NCBI GenBank assembly: GCA_903837355.1
Contig: CAILUI010000053.1
Span: forward strand, 1 to 64,000
DNA length: 64,000 nt
Direction: 5' to 3'
Source of the DNA: an uncultured Victivallales bacterium
GTDB taxonomy: Bacteria > Verrucomicrobiota > Lentisphaeria > Oligosphaerales > JAFGRS01
Under the pieces are notes generated by a model that saw only the letters and a list, made by a program, of their open reading frames with translations, was not told the DNA's origin and did not search any database. Numbering within the stretch: position 1 is the stretch's first letter; each line of letters starts with the position of its first letter. Below are positions 38,507 through 46,901 of this stretch, piece after piece. Position numbers and translations under genes: made by a program.

Positions 38507-41053
38507 ATGCTGGATCTGCGACTCACCCACCTCCTTGCCGCCGGCCTCCTCGAACTCGGAGTCCTGCAGGCTGCGGATGTCGTCCTGGTGGCCGACGGCC
38601 AGGCGCAGGCGCAAGTGGTCGTCAGTGACGCGACCCCGGCCGTGGTCCGTGCCGCCGTCGACGACCTGGTGCGGATCGTCCAGCGCAGCAGCGGCGCCAC
38701 CCTGGTCGTGGTCGCGGAAAGCCAGAGCGACCGGGCCGCTACCCGAGTCCTGGTCGGTGACTGCCAGGCGCCGGCTGAGCTCGCGGCTGACCCCGCCCAG
38801 ATCGGCGGCGACGCCGCCTATGCCGGCTATGTGCTGGCCTGCGGGCAGAACGTCGTCGTCCTGCGCGGCAACACCCCGCGGGGCACCGCCAACGCCGTCT
38901 ACGGCTTCCTGCAGGACCAGCTCGGCGTGCGCTGGTTCATGCCGTCGGAAGCGTTCGAGGTCGTACCCGCGGCGCGGACGATCACCATCCCGGCACAGCG
39001 CCGGCTGGTCACCCCAAGTTTCGTCTGCCGCCTGGCCAGTGCCAGTTGGGGCGCCGACACCCTGGCCTGGGGCCGCCGCAACCGCTGGGACACCGACGAG
39101 GGCGGCTTCGCGGTACCCTACGCGGCCGGCTTCCGCCACTGGATGTACCAGGTCTTTCCCCCCAGCAAGTGGGGCACCACGCACCCGGAGATCTACCCGC
39201 TCCTGAATGGCAAGCGCGCCATTCCCGCGCAGGACGGCGAACAACTGGCCCAGCCTTGCACCGCCAACCCGGAGACCGTGCGCATCGCCATCGACACCGT
39301 CAACGCCTACCTCGACGCTCATCCCGACGTGCACACGTACCCCTTCAGCATCAATGATAACAACACCTGGTGCGAGTGCGACCTCTGCAAGGCGCAGGAC
39401 GTCGAACGACCGCTCTATCGCGGCCGGCGCATCTACTCCGACCGCTGGTTCACCTTCGTCAACGCCGTGGCCCGCGGCGTCCACGCCAAGCACCCCGGCA
39501 TCTTCATCGGCTGCTTCGCCTACGCCGGCGTCGAGCTCCCGCCCCTGCGAATCGAGAGGATGGAGCCCAACGTCTTTGTGAACCTCACCCAGGACACGGC
39601 CCAGTACTTTGACGCCGACTACCGCCAGGTTGACTACGGTCTGATCGCGGCCTGGCAGCGCAAGTGCGCCCAGGTGGGCAAGTACGACTACTATGGCCTC
39701 GGGGCCCTGGCGCCGCGCTCCTTCCCACACCTGCTGGCCGCGGACCTGAAGGCGATCCACGCCCTGGGCGTACGGGCCTTCCACAGCGAGCTCTTCCCCT
39801 ACTGGGCCAACATGGGGCCGATGCTCTACGTGGCCAGCCGCCTGCTCTGGGACGTCAGCCTCGACCCGGACGCGCTGCTGGACGAGTTTTTCACCTCGGC
39901 CTTCGGCCCGGCCGCGGCCGAGATGCGTGCCTTCTACGCGGTCCACGAAGCGGCCTGGATGAGCCAGACCAAGGGTGAGTGGTTCGCTGGAATCGGCGAT
40001 GCGGCTGGACAGATGGACGGCTACAGCGCGGCCCAGGTCGCGGCGGCGGCGGCGCATCTGCGTGCGGCCCAGGCGCTGGCCGCGGACGACACCGTCCGCG
40101 CCCGCCTCCAGCTCATCGCCCGGGGCTATGCCTACCCCGATCTGCTGCTGTCCGGCTGGACAGCGGCCCGCGCCGTCACCCCGACGGCCGTCGCGTCAGC
40201 CGCAGCCGCCGGCGAGTTGACGGCGCAGTTGGAGGCACTGAGCCGGGCCCTCGACGGCGAGGAGGCGGGCTGGCGGCAGAGCGTGCTGGAAGACCCGCTG
40301 GCGGACGCCTGGTACAAGGACGGCGCCCGCCCGACCATCCGCGGGCAGTGGCGAGCCCGGCTCCAGGGCGGACTGCTCAGCGGGCTGCAGACCCTGGGCG
40401 CCTGGTACCAGACCCCGGCCGGCGCCACGGCCCCCGTCGAGCAACAACAAGCCCTGCAACGACTCACCGCCGAGGGCCCGCTGGGGCTCCTCTGGCAGGC
40501 CATGCAGGGCACCTTGCAGCGTGGCCCGAACACCCTCCCCAACCCCGGTTTCGAGGACGGCGGCGCCGACCAACCGGGGCCGGCGGGTCCGCAGTGGCAG
40601 AGCAGCGGCAGCGTGGCCGGCTGGAGCACCTGGCAGGAGGACGCGGCGGCCGGCACTTTCTTCAGGGACCGCGAGACCTGGCGCACGGGGACCGCATCCG
40701 GCGCCTTCCGAGGTGGCGGCTGCCTCTGCTACATCACCCGCATACCGATCGCGGCCGGGAAGACCTACCTGGCCGAGGTCTGGGCGCTGGCCCCCAGCAC
40801 CCCCGCTGGCACTCGGGTCACGCTCGAAGTGCGCTGGAATGACGCCCAGGGACGGTGGTACACCGGCGCGCCCGACCTGTGTGTCGAGGCCAAGGGCACG
40901 GGCGCCTGGGAGCGCCTGCTGCTGCCCTTTGTCGCCCCCGCGGGCCCGACGCAGGCGGTGATCCTCCTGGTCGGTTACGGGATCGCCACCGACGCGGTGG
41001 TGCGCTACGACGATGCCTACACCGGCGAGGCGCAACCCGCACCGCCGCGCTGA
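38507..41053 (+). CDS. Secreted DUF4838 protein with C-terminal carbohydrate-binding-like domain
   Basis: The ATG at 38507 has TTGGAGGA six bases upstream and begins a probable signal peptide (LTHLLAAGLLELGVLQAAD), giving 848 residues. Residues about 25-170 resemble the alpha/beta N-terminal domain found before GH67/GH20-type barrels. Residues about 175-470 are the DUF4838 barrel, with SINDNNTWCECDLCKAQD, a Cys cluster seen in this family. Residues about 650-840 look like a CBM4/9-type beta-sandwich starting NTLPNPGFEDGG. The family occurs widely in PVC and Bacteroidetes polysaccharide-use loci, with uncertain activity (alpha-glucuronidase-like proposed). The cupin gene follows after 33 bases. 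Confidence 0.82.
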   Translation: MLDLRLTHLLAAGLLELGVLQAADVVLVADGQAQAQVVVSDATPAVVRAAVDDLVRIVQRSSGATLVVVAESQSDRAATRVLVGDCQAPAELAADPAQIGGDAAYAGYVLACGQNVVVLRGNTPRGTANAVYGFLQDQLGVRWFMPSEAFEVVPAARTITIPAQRRLVTPSFVCRLASASWGADTLAWGRRNRWDTDEGGFAVPYAAGFRHWMYQVFPPSKWGTTHPEIYPLLNGKRAIPAQDGEQLAQPCTANPETVRIAIDTVNAYLDAHPDVHTYPFSINDNNTWCECDLCKAQDVERPLYRGRRIYSDRWFTFVNAVARGVHAKHPGIFIGCFAYAGVELPPLRIERMEPNVFVNLTQDTAQYFDADYRQVDYGLIAAWQRKCAQVGKYDYYGLGALAPRSFPHLLAADLKAIHALGVRAFHSELFPYWANMGPMLYVASRLLWDVSLDPDALLDEFFTSAFGPAAAEMRAFYAVHEAAWMSQTKGEWFAGIGDAAGQMDGYSAAQVAAAAAHLRAAQALAADDTVRARLQLIARGYAYPDLLLSGWTAARAVTPTAVASAAAAGELTAQLEALSRALDGEEAGWRQSVLEDPLADAWYKDGARPTIRGQWRARLQGGLLSGLQTLGAWYQTPAGATAPVEQQQALQRLTAEGPLGLLWQAMQGTLQRGPNTLPNPGFEDGGADQPGPAGPQWQSSGSVAGWSTWQEDAAAGTFFRDRETWRTGTASGAFRGGGCLCYITRIPIAAGKTYLAEVWALAPSTPAGTRVTLEVRWNDAQGRWYTGAPDLCVEAKGTGAWERLLLPFVAPAGPTQAVILLVGYGIATDAVVRYDDAYTGEAQPAPPR

Positions 41054-41086
41054 GGTCAGGAAGAACCAGGACCAAGGAGCGTAACC

Positions 41087-41413
41087 ATGACGCAGTTGAC
41101 CGTTGCGGATCTCCGCCCGGCAGGAGCCTACCTGCTACCCAACCTGCTCGGGAAGGCGGGCGTCGCCCACGGCGGGGTCCACGTCTTCAAACCTGGCGAG
41201 ACCGCCCATCCCGAACCGCGGCACGTCCACGACGTCGACGAGGTCTTCATCTTCCTGCAGGGCCGGGGCGTCATCCCGATCGACGGTGTCGACTACCCGG
41301 TGCAGGCGGGGGACGTGGTCATCGTCGAGGCGGGCGAGGATCACCACACGCGCAGCTCCGTGGACGAACCGCTGGTGGCCGCCTGGTATGTCATGGACGG
41401 CCCACGCCGCTAG
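41087..41413 (+). CDS. Small cupin-domain protein
   Basis: A 108-residue single cupin beta-barrel. Motif 1 is HVHDVDEVFIFLQGRG, giving a His-x-His pair and a Glu, and motif 2 is PVQAGDVVIVEAGEDHHTR with the last metal-ligand His, so a divalent metal is probably bound. Such small cupins act as sugar isomerases, dioxygenases or binding proteins. AAGGAG lies seven bases before the ATG. It follows the DUF4838 gene closely and may act on sugars that protein releases. Its 3' end overlaps the convergent membrane-protein gene by four bases. Confidence 0.85.
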   Translation: MTQLTVADLRPAGAYLLPNLLGKAGVAHGGVHVFKPGETAHPEPRHVHDVDEVFIFLQGRGVIPIDGVDYPVQAGDVVIVEAGEDHHTRSSVDEPLVAAWYVMDGPRR

Positions 41414-42627
41414 ACGTACAGAAAGACGTAAATGGCGAAGGCCAGCGCGGCCAGCCCGGCGGCCGCGGCCAGGCTCCACAGCAGGTTGCGTTTCCGGGCG
41501 GCCATGGCAAAGGTCGAGATGATCACGGCCATCTGCGCCGCGAGCATGCCGTAGAAGAAGCGCTGACTGCGGACATGGCGACGTTCGGCGGCGATGTTGT
41601 TCTTGCGGACCTGCAGTTCATAGAAGTTGGCGATGGCCTGGTTGAGGCGCGCTTCGAGGTCGTAGCGGCCGGCGCCGCAACGCCAGCGCGCCGCCACGGC
41701 ATCACGCTGGCACTGCCTGGCGTCGGCCTGGGCCTTGGCGCAGGCGACGGCGAAGGCCTCAGCCGCCTGGCCCAGCCGGGTGTCAGCCGTGGGCGGCACG
41801 GCCGCCGCCAGCCCGGCAACCGCCCGCGCCTCCTCCGTCAGCGCCGTCTGTCGGCTCAGCAGGGCCTCAATGCGCTCGGCCAGAACGTTGACCGGAGCGA
41901 AGCTGCCGTCGAAGGCCCGGGCGCGCTCAGTGGCCTCCCGCAAAGCTTCGGCTAACGCCTCCGTGCTCACCGACGCCACCCGCGTCGCCAACTCAGCTTC
42001 CGGACGGCTTTCCTCGAGAGCCTTCAGCGTCGCCCCCAGCGCCGCGTCCACGGCTGGGGCGGGGCCGACCGCGGGAAGCGGGCCGCCACCCAGGATCTCC
42101 AGCGCCGCCGCATTGCCCGCTGCCGACAGCAGCGCGGCCAGGTCGGCCACCAGTGCCTCGGCCTGCGCCGCCCGCGGCGGGGCCGCCTTCACGTAGCTGT
42201 CCAGCGCCGCCGCCAACGCGCCCGCCGGGGCCGGGTCGAGCCCGTCCGGCGCGCTCAGCGCGGCCTGCAAACGGGCCGCGGCCGCGCGGCAGCGCTCGAG
42301 TCTGTCCGGCAGACCGCCCACGGCGCCACTCAGGCCGCCCGGAGTCAATCGACCGACCTCGGCGGTGATCTGCAAGAACTCGCCCTCGGTCTTGAGGCCG
42401 ATGCCGCGCAGGCGCTTGGCCTGGAAGAGACCCCACTGGTCACCCGCCTTGGACTGCTTCTGCGAGGCGAGCGAGCGCTGGTACTGGGCCCGGGTCATCT
42501 CGTTGGAGGCCAGCCCTGCCAGCATGGTGGCCAGGACGGTCATGACCACCGGCGTGGCCGCAAGCAGCTTGCCCCAAGGGGTCTGCGGGATGTCTGCCTT
42601 CAGGGCGTCTGGGATCGTCACCTGCAT
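41410..42627 (-). CDS. DUF4337-like membrane protein
   Basis: A 405-residue protein from the ATG at 42627 (GGAG eight bases upstream; a TTG two codons earlier is also in frame). Residues about 20-45 form one membrane helix (LLAATPVVMTVLATMLAGLA), followed by SQKQSKAGDQWGLFQAK, the sequence signature of DUF4337 proteins. A long Ala/Leu/Glu-rich helical region (about 80-320) looks coiled-coil. The C-terminus carries two further membrane helices (MLAAQMAVIISTFAMA and LLWSLAAAAGLAALAFAIYVFLYV). DUF4337 function is unknown; this version is about twice the usual length because of the helical insert. Confidence 0.7.
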   Translation of the reverse strand: MQVTIPDALKADIPQTPWGKLLAATPVVMTVLATMLAGLASNEMTRAQYQRSLASQKQSKAGDQWGLFQAKRLRGIGLKTEGEFLQITAEVGRLTPGGLSGAVGGLPDRLERCRAAAARLQAALSAPDGLDPAPAGALAAALDSYVKAAPPRAAQAEALVADLAALLSAAGNAAALEILGGGPLPAVGPAPAVDAALGATLKALEESRPEAELATRVASVSTEALAEALREATERARAFDGSFAPVNVLAERIEALLSRQTALTEEARAVAGLAAAVPPTADTRLGQAAEAFAVACAKAQADARQCQRDAVAARWRCGAGRYDLEARLNQAIANFYELQVRKNNIAAERRHVRSQRFFYGMLAAQMAVIISTFAMAARKRNLLWSLAAAAGLAALAFAIYVFLYV

Positions 42628-42794
42628 GCACAAAACTCCATCACAGGCGTCCCACAGGACGCCAAGGCGGCTAGGTACTCAGGCTGTAGACGGTTAGGTC
42701 CTAACTAAGACCCTACCGCCGCGCGCACGACGCAGCCCAATGCCGTTAAGTTTCTGGCCGCAGCCTCGGTTGCAGACGAACAGGTAGGTCGGTA

Positions 42795-42861
42795 ATGTTG
42801 CGCGCAACATAAGGTCGGGGGTGCCGGTACCCGACCCCGATCGCCAGCCTGGCTGGCGATC
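42795..42861. repeat. Cluster of three palindromes after the cupin gene
   Basis: Within 67 bases there is a perfect 16-bp palindrome ATGTTGCGCGCAACAT (42795-42810), a stem GGTCGGG/CCCGACC (42813-42819, 42830-42836), and an 11-bp-arm hairpin GATCGCCAGCC-T-GGCTGGCGATC (42839-42861). They lie 37-100 bases downstream of the cupin gene at 42898 (minus strand) and upstream of the DUF4337 gene, so they may be a 3' terminator cluster, an operator, or a dispersed repeat. Confidence 0.5.
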
Positions 42862-42897
42862 GACAACCGCCCCGCGCAGCCAAGCAGAACGGGGCAC

Positions 42898-43452
42898 TTA
42901 ATGGCATTGCGGCGCCGCCCCCGGACCCGGCCAGTGCCGCAGCAGGGGCCCGGCCGCGCCGAACACCGGGTCGGCGGCCGGTACCGGCAACGCCGCGATC
43001 CGCGCACAGGCAGCCTCCAACTCGCCCGTCCTACCATAGCAGAGATCGGGGCGTTGCCCCTCAGGATAGGCCCCAACAACCGCGAAGTCGGCACTCGACG
43101 CCAGGCGTCTGTGCGCCACCCCCGCCGGGATCACCACGACATCGCCGGCAGCGACCTCCAAGACCACTCCGCGCGGCCCACCAAACTGCACGGTCGCCGT
43201 CCCGCCGTACACCCCCAGTACCTCATGCGCCGTGCTGTGGTAGTGATGCACGCCGAAGACGCCGTCGCGCCAACTCCCGCCCCAGCCGTTGCCGGCAAAG
43301 CGCTGCTCAAAGGCCTCCGGATGCCCTAGCCCCTGCGGCAACGCGCCGCGCAGGGCGACCAGGGGCAGCAGGTCGTTGTTGGGGAAGCCATCACCCCCCG
43401 CCAATACCCGCACCGTGGTCAGCACTGAACCCAGGTCACCGTCCGACGCCAT
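42898..43452 (-). CDS. Cupin-domain protein, 184 residues
   Basis: The ATG at 43452 has GAAGGA about nine bases upstream and is preferred over a GTG 13 codons earlier. The central cupin barrel shows GVHHYHSTAHEVLGVYGG (His-x-His and Glu metal ligands) and VAAGDVVVIPAGVAHRRL (final His). The N-terminal VRVLAGGDGFPNNDLLPL and the C-terminal Tyr/Pro-rich tail match cupin families annotated only as hypothetical. It is unrelated in detail to the small cupin at 41087. It is divergent from the kdp remnant, 145 bases away. Function unknown. Confidence 0.8.
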   Translation of the reverse strand: MASDGDLGSVLTTVRVLAGGDGFPNNDLLPLVALRGALPQGLGHPEAFEQRFAGNGWGGSWRDGVFGVHHYHSTAHEVLGVYGGTATVQFGGPRGVVLEVAAGDVVVIPAGVAHRRLASSADFAVVGAYPEGQRPDLCYGRTGELEAACARIAALPVPAADPVFGAAGPLLRHWPGPGAAPQCH

Positions 43453-43597
43453 AGAACACTGTCCTTCCGCTGGCAAACCCGTAAGGTGCACGCCGCTGAC
43501 CCCAGGCGCAAGGCGGGCTGCCGTTTTGATATCTTCTTAATGCCTGCGAGGGGTCTTTTGATTAACGCTTCCACCTGGACAGCAGGATATTAGGGAT

Positions 43598-44449
43598 ATG
43601 GAAACGCATGACATCATTCAGCTCCTGGCATACCTGGTCCTGCTGACGGCGTGCACGCCGGTACTGGGCGGCTTCATGGCCAAGGTCCTCACTGGCGAGC
43701 CCACGGCCCTGACGTCGTGGCTGGCGCCGCTGGAGCGCTGTATCTACCGGGCGGCAGGCTGCGACCCCCTGACCGAGATGCGCTGGACGACCTACGCGGG
43801 AGCGCTGCTGGCCTTCAACGGCTGCGGTCTCGTGGCGGTGCTCGCGCTGCAACTGGCCCAGGGCATCCTACCGTTGAACCCCCAGCACCTGCCCGGGGTC
43901 CCGTGGGGGCTGGCGCTGAACACCGCGGTCAGCTTCATGACCAACACCAACTGGCAGGCGTATTCCGGCGAGGCCACACTCAGCTACCTGACGCAGATGC
44001 TGGGGCTGACGGTGCAGAACTTCGTCAGTGCCGCCACGGGCATCGCGGTGCTGCTGGCCGTGGCGCGCGGCTTCGTCCGGCGGGGCCTGGCCACCGTGGG
44101 CAACTTCTGGGCAGACGCGGTGCGTGCCGTCATCTATGTGCTGCTGCCGCTGTCCGTGGTCCTGGCCCTGGTACTGCTGGCGCAGGGGGTGGTGCAGACG
44201 CTGTCGCCGTACGTCACGGCCACCACCGCCGCCTCCAACGGCTCCGTGAACGCCATGCACGACAGCCTCTCGCCGCTGGCCGGTCTGGTGGCACAGGTGA
44301 ACCTGCTGCTGGGCGAAGTCGTGTTTGGCGGAGCAGGCGCGGGCCTGTACGGCATGCTGATGTTCGTGCTGCTGACGGTGTTCATGGCGGGACTGATGGT
44401 CGGGCGAACCCCGGAAAGGGCGTCGCACAGCAGCAGACGGGCAGGCTGA
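43598..44449 (+). pseudogene. kdpA: kdpA remnant with internal deletion and lost C-terminus
   Basis: KdpA is the K+-selective pore subunit of the KdpFABC ATPase, normally about 560 residues with four selectivity-filter loops. Here an open frame of 283 residues keeps the normal N-terminus through TVQNFV and filter 1 ([11 protein letters not shown]), up to [13 protein letters not shown]. It then jumps straight to the filter-3 region, [15 protein letters not shown], at about 44210-44232: some 140 residues holding filter 2 (GTNGGGF in KdpA) are missing. It continues normally to LMVGRTPE (to 44416) and then runs into unrelated residues, losing filter 4 and the last quarter. It cannot make a working pore. 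ATG at 43598, weak AGGAT upstream. Confidence 0.85.
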
Positions 44450-44739
44450 AGGTCTTCCTCGGCATGGCGGCCGGGGTGGGCAAGACCTACGCCATGCTCG
44501 AGGCCGCCCGCGAGCAGCAGGGCGAAGGCCGCGACGTGGTCATCGGCTACGTCGAGACCCACGGGCGACGGGAGACCGACGCCCTCACCCAGGGCTTGCC
44601 CAGCGTCCCGCGCCAGCCCCTCGTCCACCGTGGCATCACCCTCACCGAGATGGACCTCGATGCGCTGCTGGCGCGCCGCCCGCAACTGGCCCTGGTGGAC
44701 GAGTTGGCACACACCAACGCCCCGGGAGCCCGCCACCCG
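44419..44739 (+). pseudogene. kdpD: kdpD fragment (N-terminal nucleotide-binding domain only)
   Basis: Directly after the truncated kdpA, but in a different frame, the sequence reads [54 protein letters not shown] and ARHP. This is the cytoplasmic N-terminal domain of the KdpD sensor kinase, about 100 of its ~900 residues, with Walker A (GMAAGVGKT) and Walker B (LVDELAHTN) intact. There is no start codon with a ribosome binding site of its own. It stops matching KdpD at 44739, where kdpE sequence begins. kdpB and kdpC, which should lie between kdpA and kdpD, are gone. Confidence 0.85.
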
Positions 44740-44917
44740 AGTTCTCACCCACGGCCAGATCCTGCGCGAGGTCTGGGGGCCGGGCTATACCGAGCAAACA
44801 CACTACCTGCGCGTCTACATGGCCCACCTCCGCAGCAAGCTCGAGGCGGTTCCCGCCAGCCCCAAGCTGCTGCTCACCGAGCCCGGCGTGGGCTACCGCC
44901 TGGCCGTCCGCGAGTAG
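44738..44917 (+). pseudogene. kdpE: kdpE fragment (C-terminal winged helix only)
   Basis: The last ~59 residues of an OmpR-type response regulator, RVLTHGQILREVWGP, then HYLRVYMAHLRSKLE and LLTEPGVGYRL, followed by a stop at 44915-44917. HYLRVYMAHLR is characteristic of KdpE. The receiver domain and the first half of the DNA-binding domain are absent, and the fragment is fused to the kdpD fragment in another frame. It is not expected to bind DNA on its own. Confidence 0.82.
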
Positions 44918-45425
44918 CCCTTATTCTCCGGCAAGGCCTTCGGGCAAACCTTGGCCTGGCCCTGACCCGCCCCCCCCCTTCGGCGACGTCAAGGCAGAAA
45001 TCCGCGCTGTACTTGACCTGCGCACAGAAGCGTCCTACATTTGCGCCATACCGGGTGAGAGTCTACCTGCTCGGTCCGGAGTCGGTAACCGTTCATCGCC
45101 CGGTTCAGAGCGACAGTGTGGCGTGTGAGAGTCAACCCGTGCGTCCGGAAAGGAGGTGGTGGGCAAGACGAGCCAAACACGGCTCGGCACGGCATCGGAG
45201 TTTCCGCGGCCTGAGACGCTGGGTCCACCGGGTCTGCCCGCTACGGCACCGGTGCGATGAGGTAGGCCAGACGGCTTGAGCCGCGGTCGACGGGCGCAGG
45301 CTCGCAGAGCGCAGCGGAAGTGTGTATGCTCCGGAGCCAACCTCCGGCATCGGTCCGTTGACGCGCAGTTCCCCGCAGTCTCGGAGTGTTCTCAAGAAAC
45401 GATCAACATCGGGAGACGAGTTCGC
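44918..45425. other. 508-base gap without a recognisable gene
   Basis: Between the kdpE remnant and the zinc-ribbon gene I see no coding sequence with a start, ribosome binding site or domain. A six-base stem CGAGCC/GGCTCG (45169-45174, 45181-45186) follows an AAGGAGGTGG stretch at 45150-45159. A TATGCT box at 45325-45330 could be a -10 element for the gene at 45426, but no -35 is evident at 16-18 bases. An uncharacterised structured 5' leader cannot be excluded. Confidence 0.4.
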
Positions 45426-45848
45426 ATGGGTAACAAACCGGTCATGGCGATTGTTCTGATCCTGGTCATCGTGGCGTGCGTCGCCTTCATGGTCCGCTCG
45501 GGCACCAAGAAGTCCGGCGGCGCGGCCAACTCCGGTCCTCAGGAGCGGGACCTGGTCTGTATGGCCTGTGAGAAGTCCTTCAAGGCCACCGTGAAGGACG
45601 AGGAGTGGATGCCCATGCAGATGCAGGGCAAGAACGCCTCCAAGAAGATGAAATGCTCGGCCTGCGGCAAGGACGAGGGTGTCGCTGCCCAGAAGTGCGG
45701 TAGCTGCGGCGCACTGGTACCGGCCGCCGGCATGATGGGTATGATGGGCCCGGGCTCCAAGGCCCCTGCCTGCCCGAAGTGCAAGAAGCCGCTGATGAGC
45801 GGGATGCCTGGCCAGGGTGCCCCGGCAGCGCCCCCGGCTGCCAAGTGA
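45426..45848 (+). CDS. Membrane-anchored zinc-ribbon protein
   Basis: A 140-residue protein starting with one membrane helix (VMAIVLILVIVACVAFMV) at residues 6-24. The rest is a small soluble domain with four CxxC knuckles: CMAC, CSAC, CGSC and CPKC, enough for two zinc ribbons. It is unusually rich in Met, Lys and Gly (WMPMQMQGKNASKKMKC, MMGMMGPGSK), ending in an Ala/Pro-rich tail. The ATG has GGGAGA about ten bases upstream; the frame is open further upstream without a helix. It stands alone and is followed by two strong hairpins. Function unknown; a metal-binding or RNA/protein-binding surface anchored to the membrane is likely. Confidence 0.72.
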   Translation: MGNKPVMAIVLILVIVACVAFMVRSGTKKSGGAANSGPQERDLVCMACEKSFKATVKDEEWMPMQMQGKNASKKMKCSACGKDEGVAAQKCGSCGALVPAAGMMGMMGPGSKAPACPKCKKPLMSGMPGQGAPAAPPAAK

Positions 45849-45866
45849 GCCAACGCTCCTGATCCG

Positions 45867-45900
45867 GTGGGCCTTGGCGGCAACGCCGTCCCGGGCCCAC
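45867..45900 (+). terminator. Two-tier hairpin with GCAA tetraloop after the zinc-ribbon gene
   Basis: GTGGGCC (45867-45873) pairs with GGCCCAC (45894-45900); inside it GGCG-GCAA-CGCC (45876-45887) forms a stem closed by a stable GNRA tetraloop. It starts 19 bases after the stop codon. No T-run follows. Confidence 0.5.
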
Positions 45901-45926
45901 CTGATCGGGTCGGCTGCGGTCAACCG

Positions 45927-45955
45927 ACGGCAGGCTCACCCCCTGAGCCTGCCGT
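45927..45955 (+). terminator. Strong 12-bp terminator-like hairpin
   Basis: ACGGCAGGCTCA (45927-45938) and TGAGCCTGCCGT (45944-45955) pair perfectly over 12 bases around a CCCCC loop, followed by the moderately T-rich TGCTTCGTTTCT. It is the best intrinsic-terminator candidate in the window and ends the zinc-ribbon transcription unit. Confidence 0.65.
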
Positions 45956-46035
45956 TGCTTCGTTTCTGGCAGAAGTGACGTCGGTGCGCCCTTCCGGGTG
46001 TTCGGCAGCGCCGGCGCGATGAAGGATGTGAGATC

Positions 46036-46893
46036 ATGACAGCGTTCCCGCGTACGACCGTCGGCGGCGTCTCCGTGTCCCGCATGATCATCGGCACGAA
46101 CTGGTTCCTCGGCTTCAGCCATACCTCGGCGGCCAAGGACGACTATATCAAGACGCATGTCATGGACCGCACCCGGATTGCGGACATCCTCGAGGTCTTC
46201 CTGAACTCCGGGGTCGACACGGTCATGGGACTGATTCAGCGGCCTCAGCTCTGGGAAGGCATCCAGGAGGCGCAGCAGCGCACCGGCAAGAAGCTGATCG
46301 TGGTCTCGACTCCCGGCATCCCGGTCAGCCCCGAGACGCCGCTCCAGGGCTTCGGCGCGGAAGCCGAGAAGATCCTCGACGAGGAGCAGCGTCTGGGCGC
46401 CACCTTCTGCTTCCCGCACCAAGGCACCACCGACGCCCTCGTCGACCGCTGCACGCGGCGCATCCGTCACCTCGACCAACTCAGTCGCATGATCCGCCAG
46501 CGCGGCATGGTCCCCGGCCTCAGCACGCACATGCCGGAGTCGATCATCTATGCCGACGAAAGCGGCGCCGATGTCGAGACCTACATCTCGCTGTACAACT
46601 CGATGGGGTTCCTGATGCAGGTGGAAGTCGACTGGATTCACCACGTCATCACGCACGCCAAGAAGCCGGTGATGACCATCAAGCCGATGGCGGCCGGGCA
46701 ACTGCGGCCCTTCCAGGCCTTCAACTTCGTCTGGAATACGCTGCGTACCCAGGACATGGTCACGGTGGGCACCATGGCGCCGAAAGAGGCCCAGGAGTGC
46801 ATCGACCTCTCACTGGGCATCCTGGAACGCCGCGACGCCGAGATCCAGCTCCAGGAAACGCGCTCCAAAGCCAGCATCAAACCCAAGGCCTGA
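46036..46893 (+). CDS. Conserved TIM-barrel-like protein of unknown function (aldo/keto-reductase-like)
   Basis: A 285-residue cytoplasmic protein. The opening VGGVSVSRMIIGTNWFLGFS resembles the first strand of aldo/keto reductases, and the alternation of strands and helices (NSGVDTVMGL, KKLIVVSTPG, MVPGLSTHMPESI, KKPVMTIKPMAAGQ) fits a TIM barrel. The AKR catalytic Tyr/Lys/His set could not be confirmed. It begins an apparent operon: the epimerase gene starts eight bases downstream, then the pseudouridine synthase gene. It may work on the same sugar or sugar alcohol as the epimerase. Not further recognised. Confidence 0.65.
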   Translation: MTAFPRTTVGGVSVSRMIIGTNWFLGFSHTSAAKDDYIKTHVMDRTRIADILEVFLNSGVDTVMGLIQRPQLWEGIQEAQQRTGKKLIVVSTPGIPVSPETPLQGFGAEAEKILDEEQRLGATFCFPHQGTTDALVDRCTRRIRHLDQLSRMIRQRGMVPGLSTHMPESIIYADESGADVETYISLYNSMGFLMQVEVDWIHHVITHAKKPVMTIKPMAAGQLRPFQAFNFVWNTLRTQDMVTVGTMAPKEAQECIDLSLGILERRDAEIQLQETRSKASIKPKA

Positions 46894-46901
46894 ACCCGCC
46901 C

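Noticed and set aside
43598..44449. An intact short potassium-channel protein
   Set aside because: It keeps only selectivity filters 1 and 3 of KdpA and its last residues are frame-shifted into kdpD sequence; treated as a remnant.
45150..45159. AAGGAGGTGG as the end of a 16S rRNA or a strong ribosome binding site
   Set aside because: No rRNA sequence precedes it and no start codon with a sensible frame follows at 5-10 bases.
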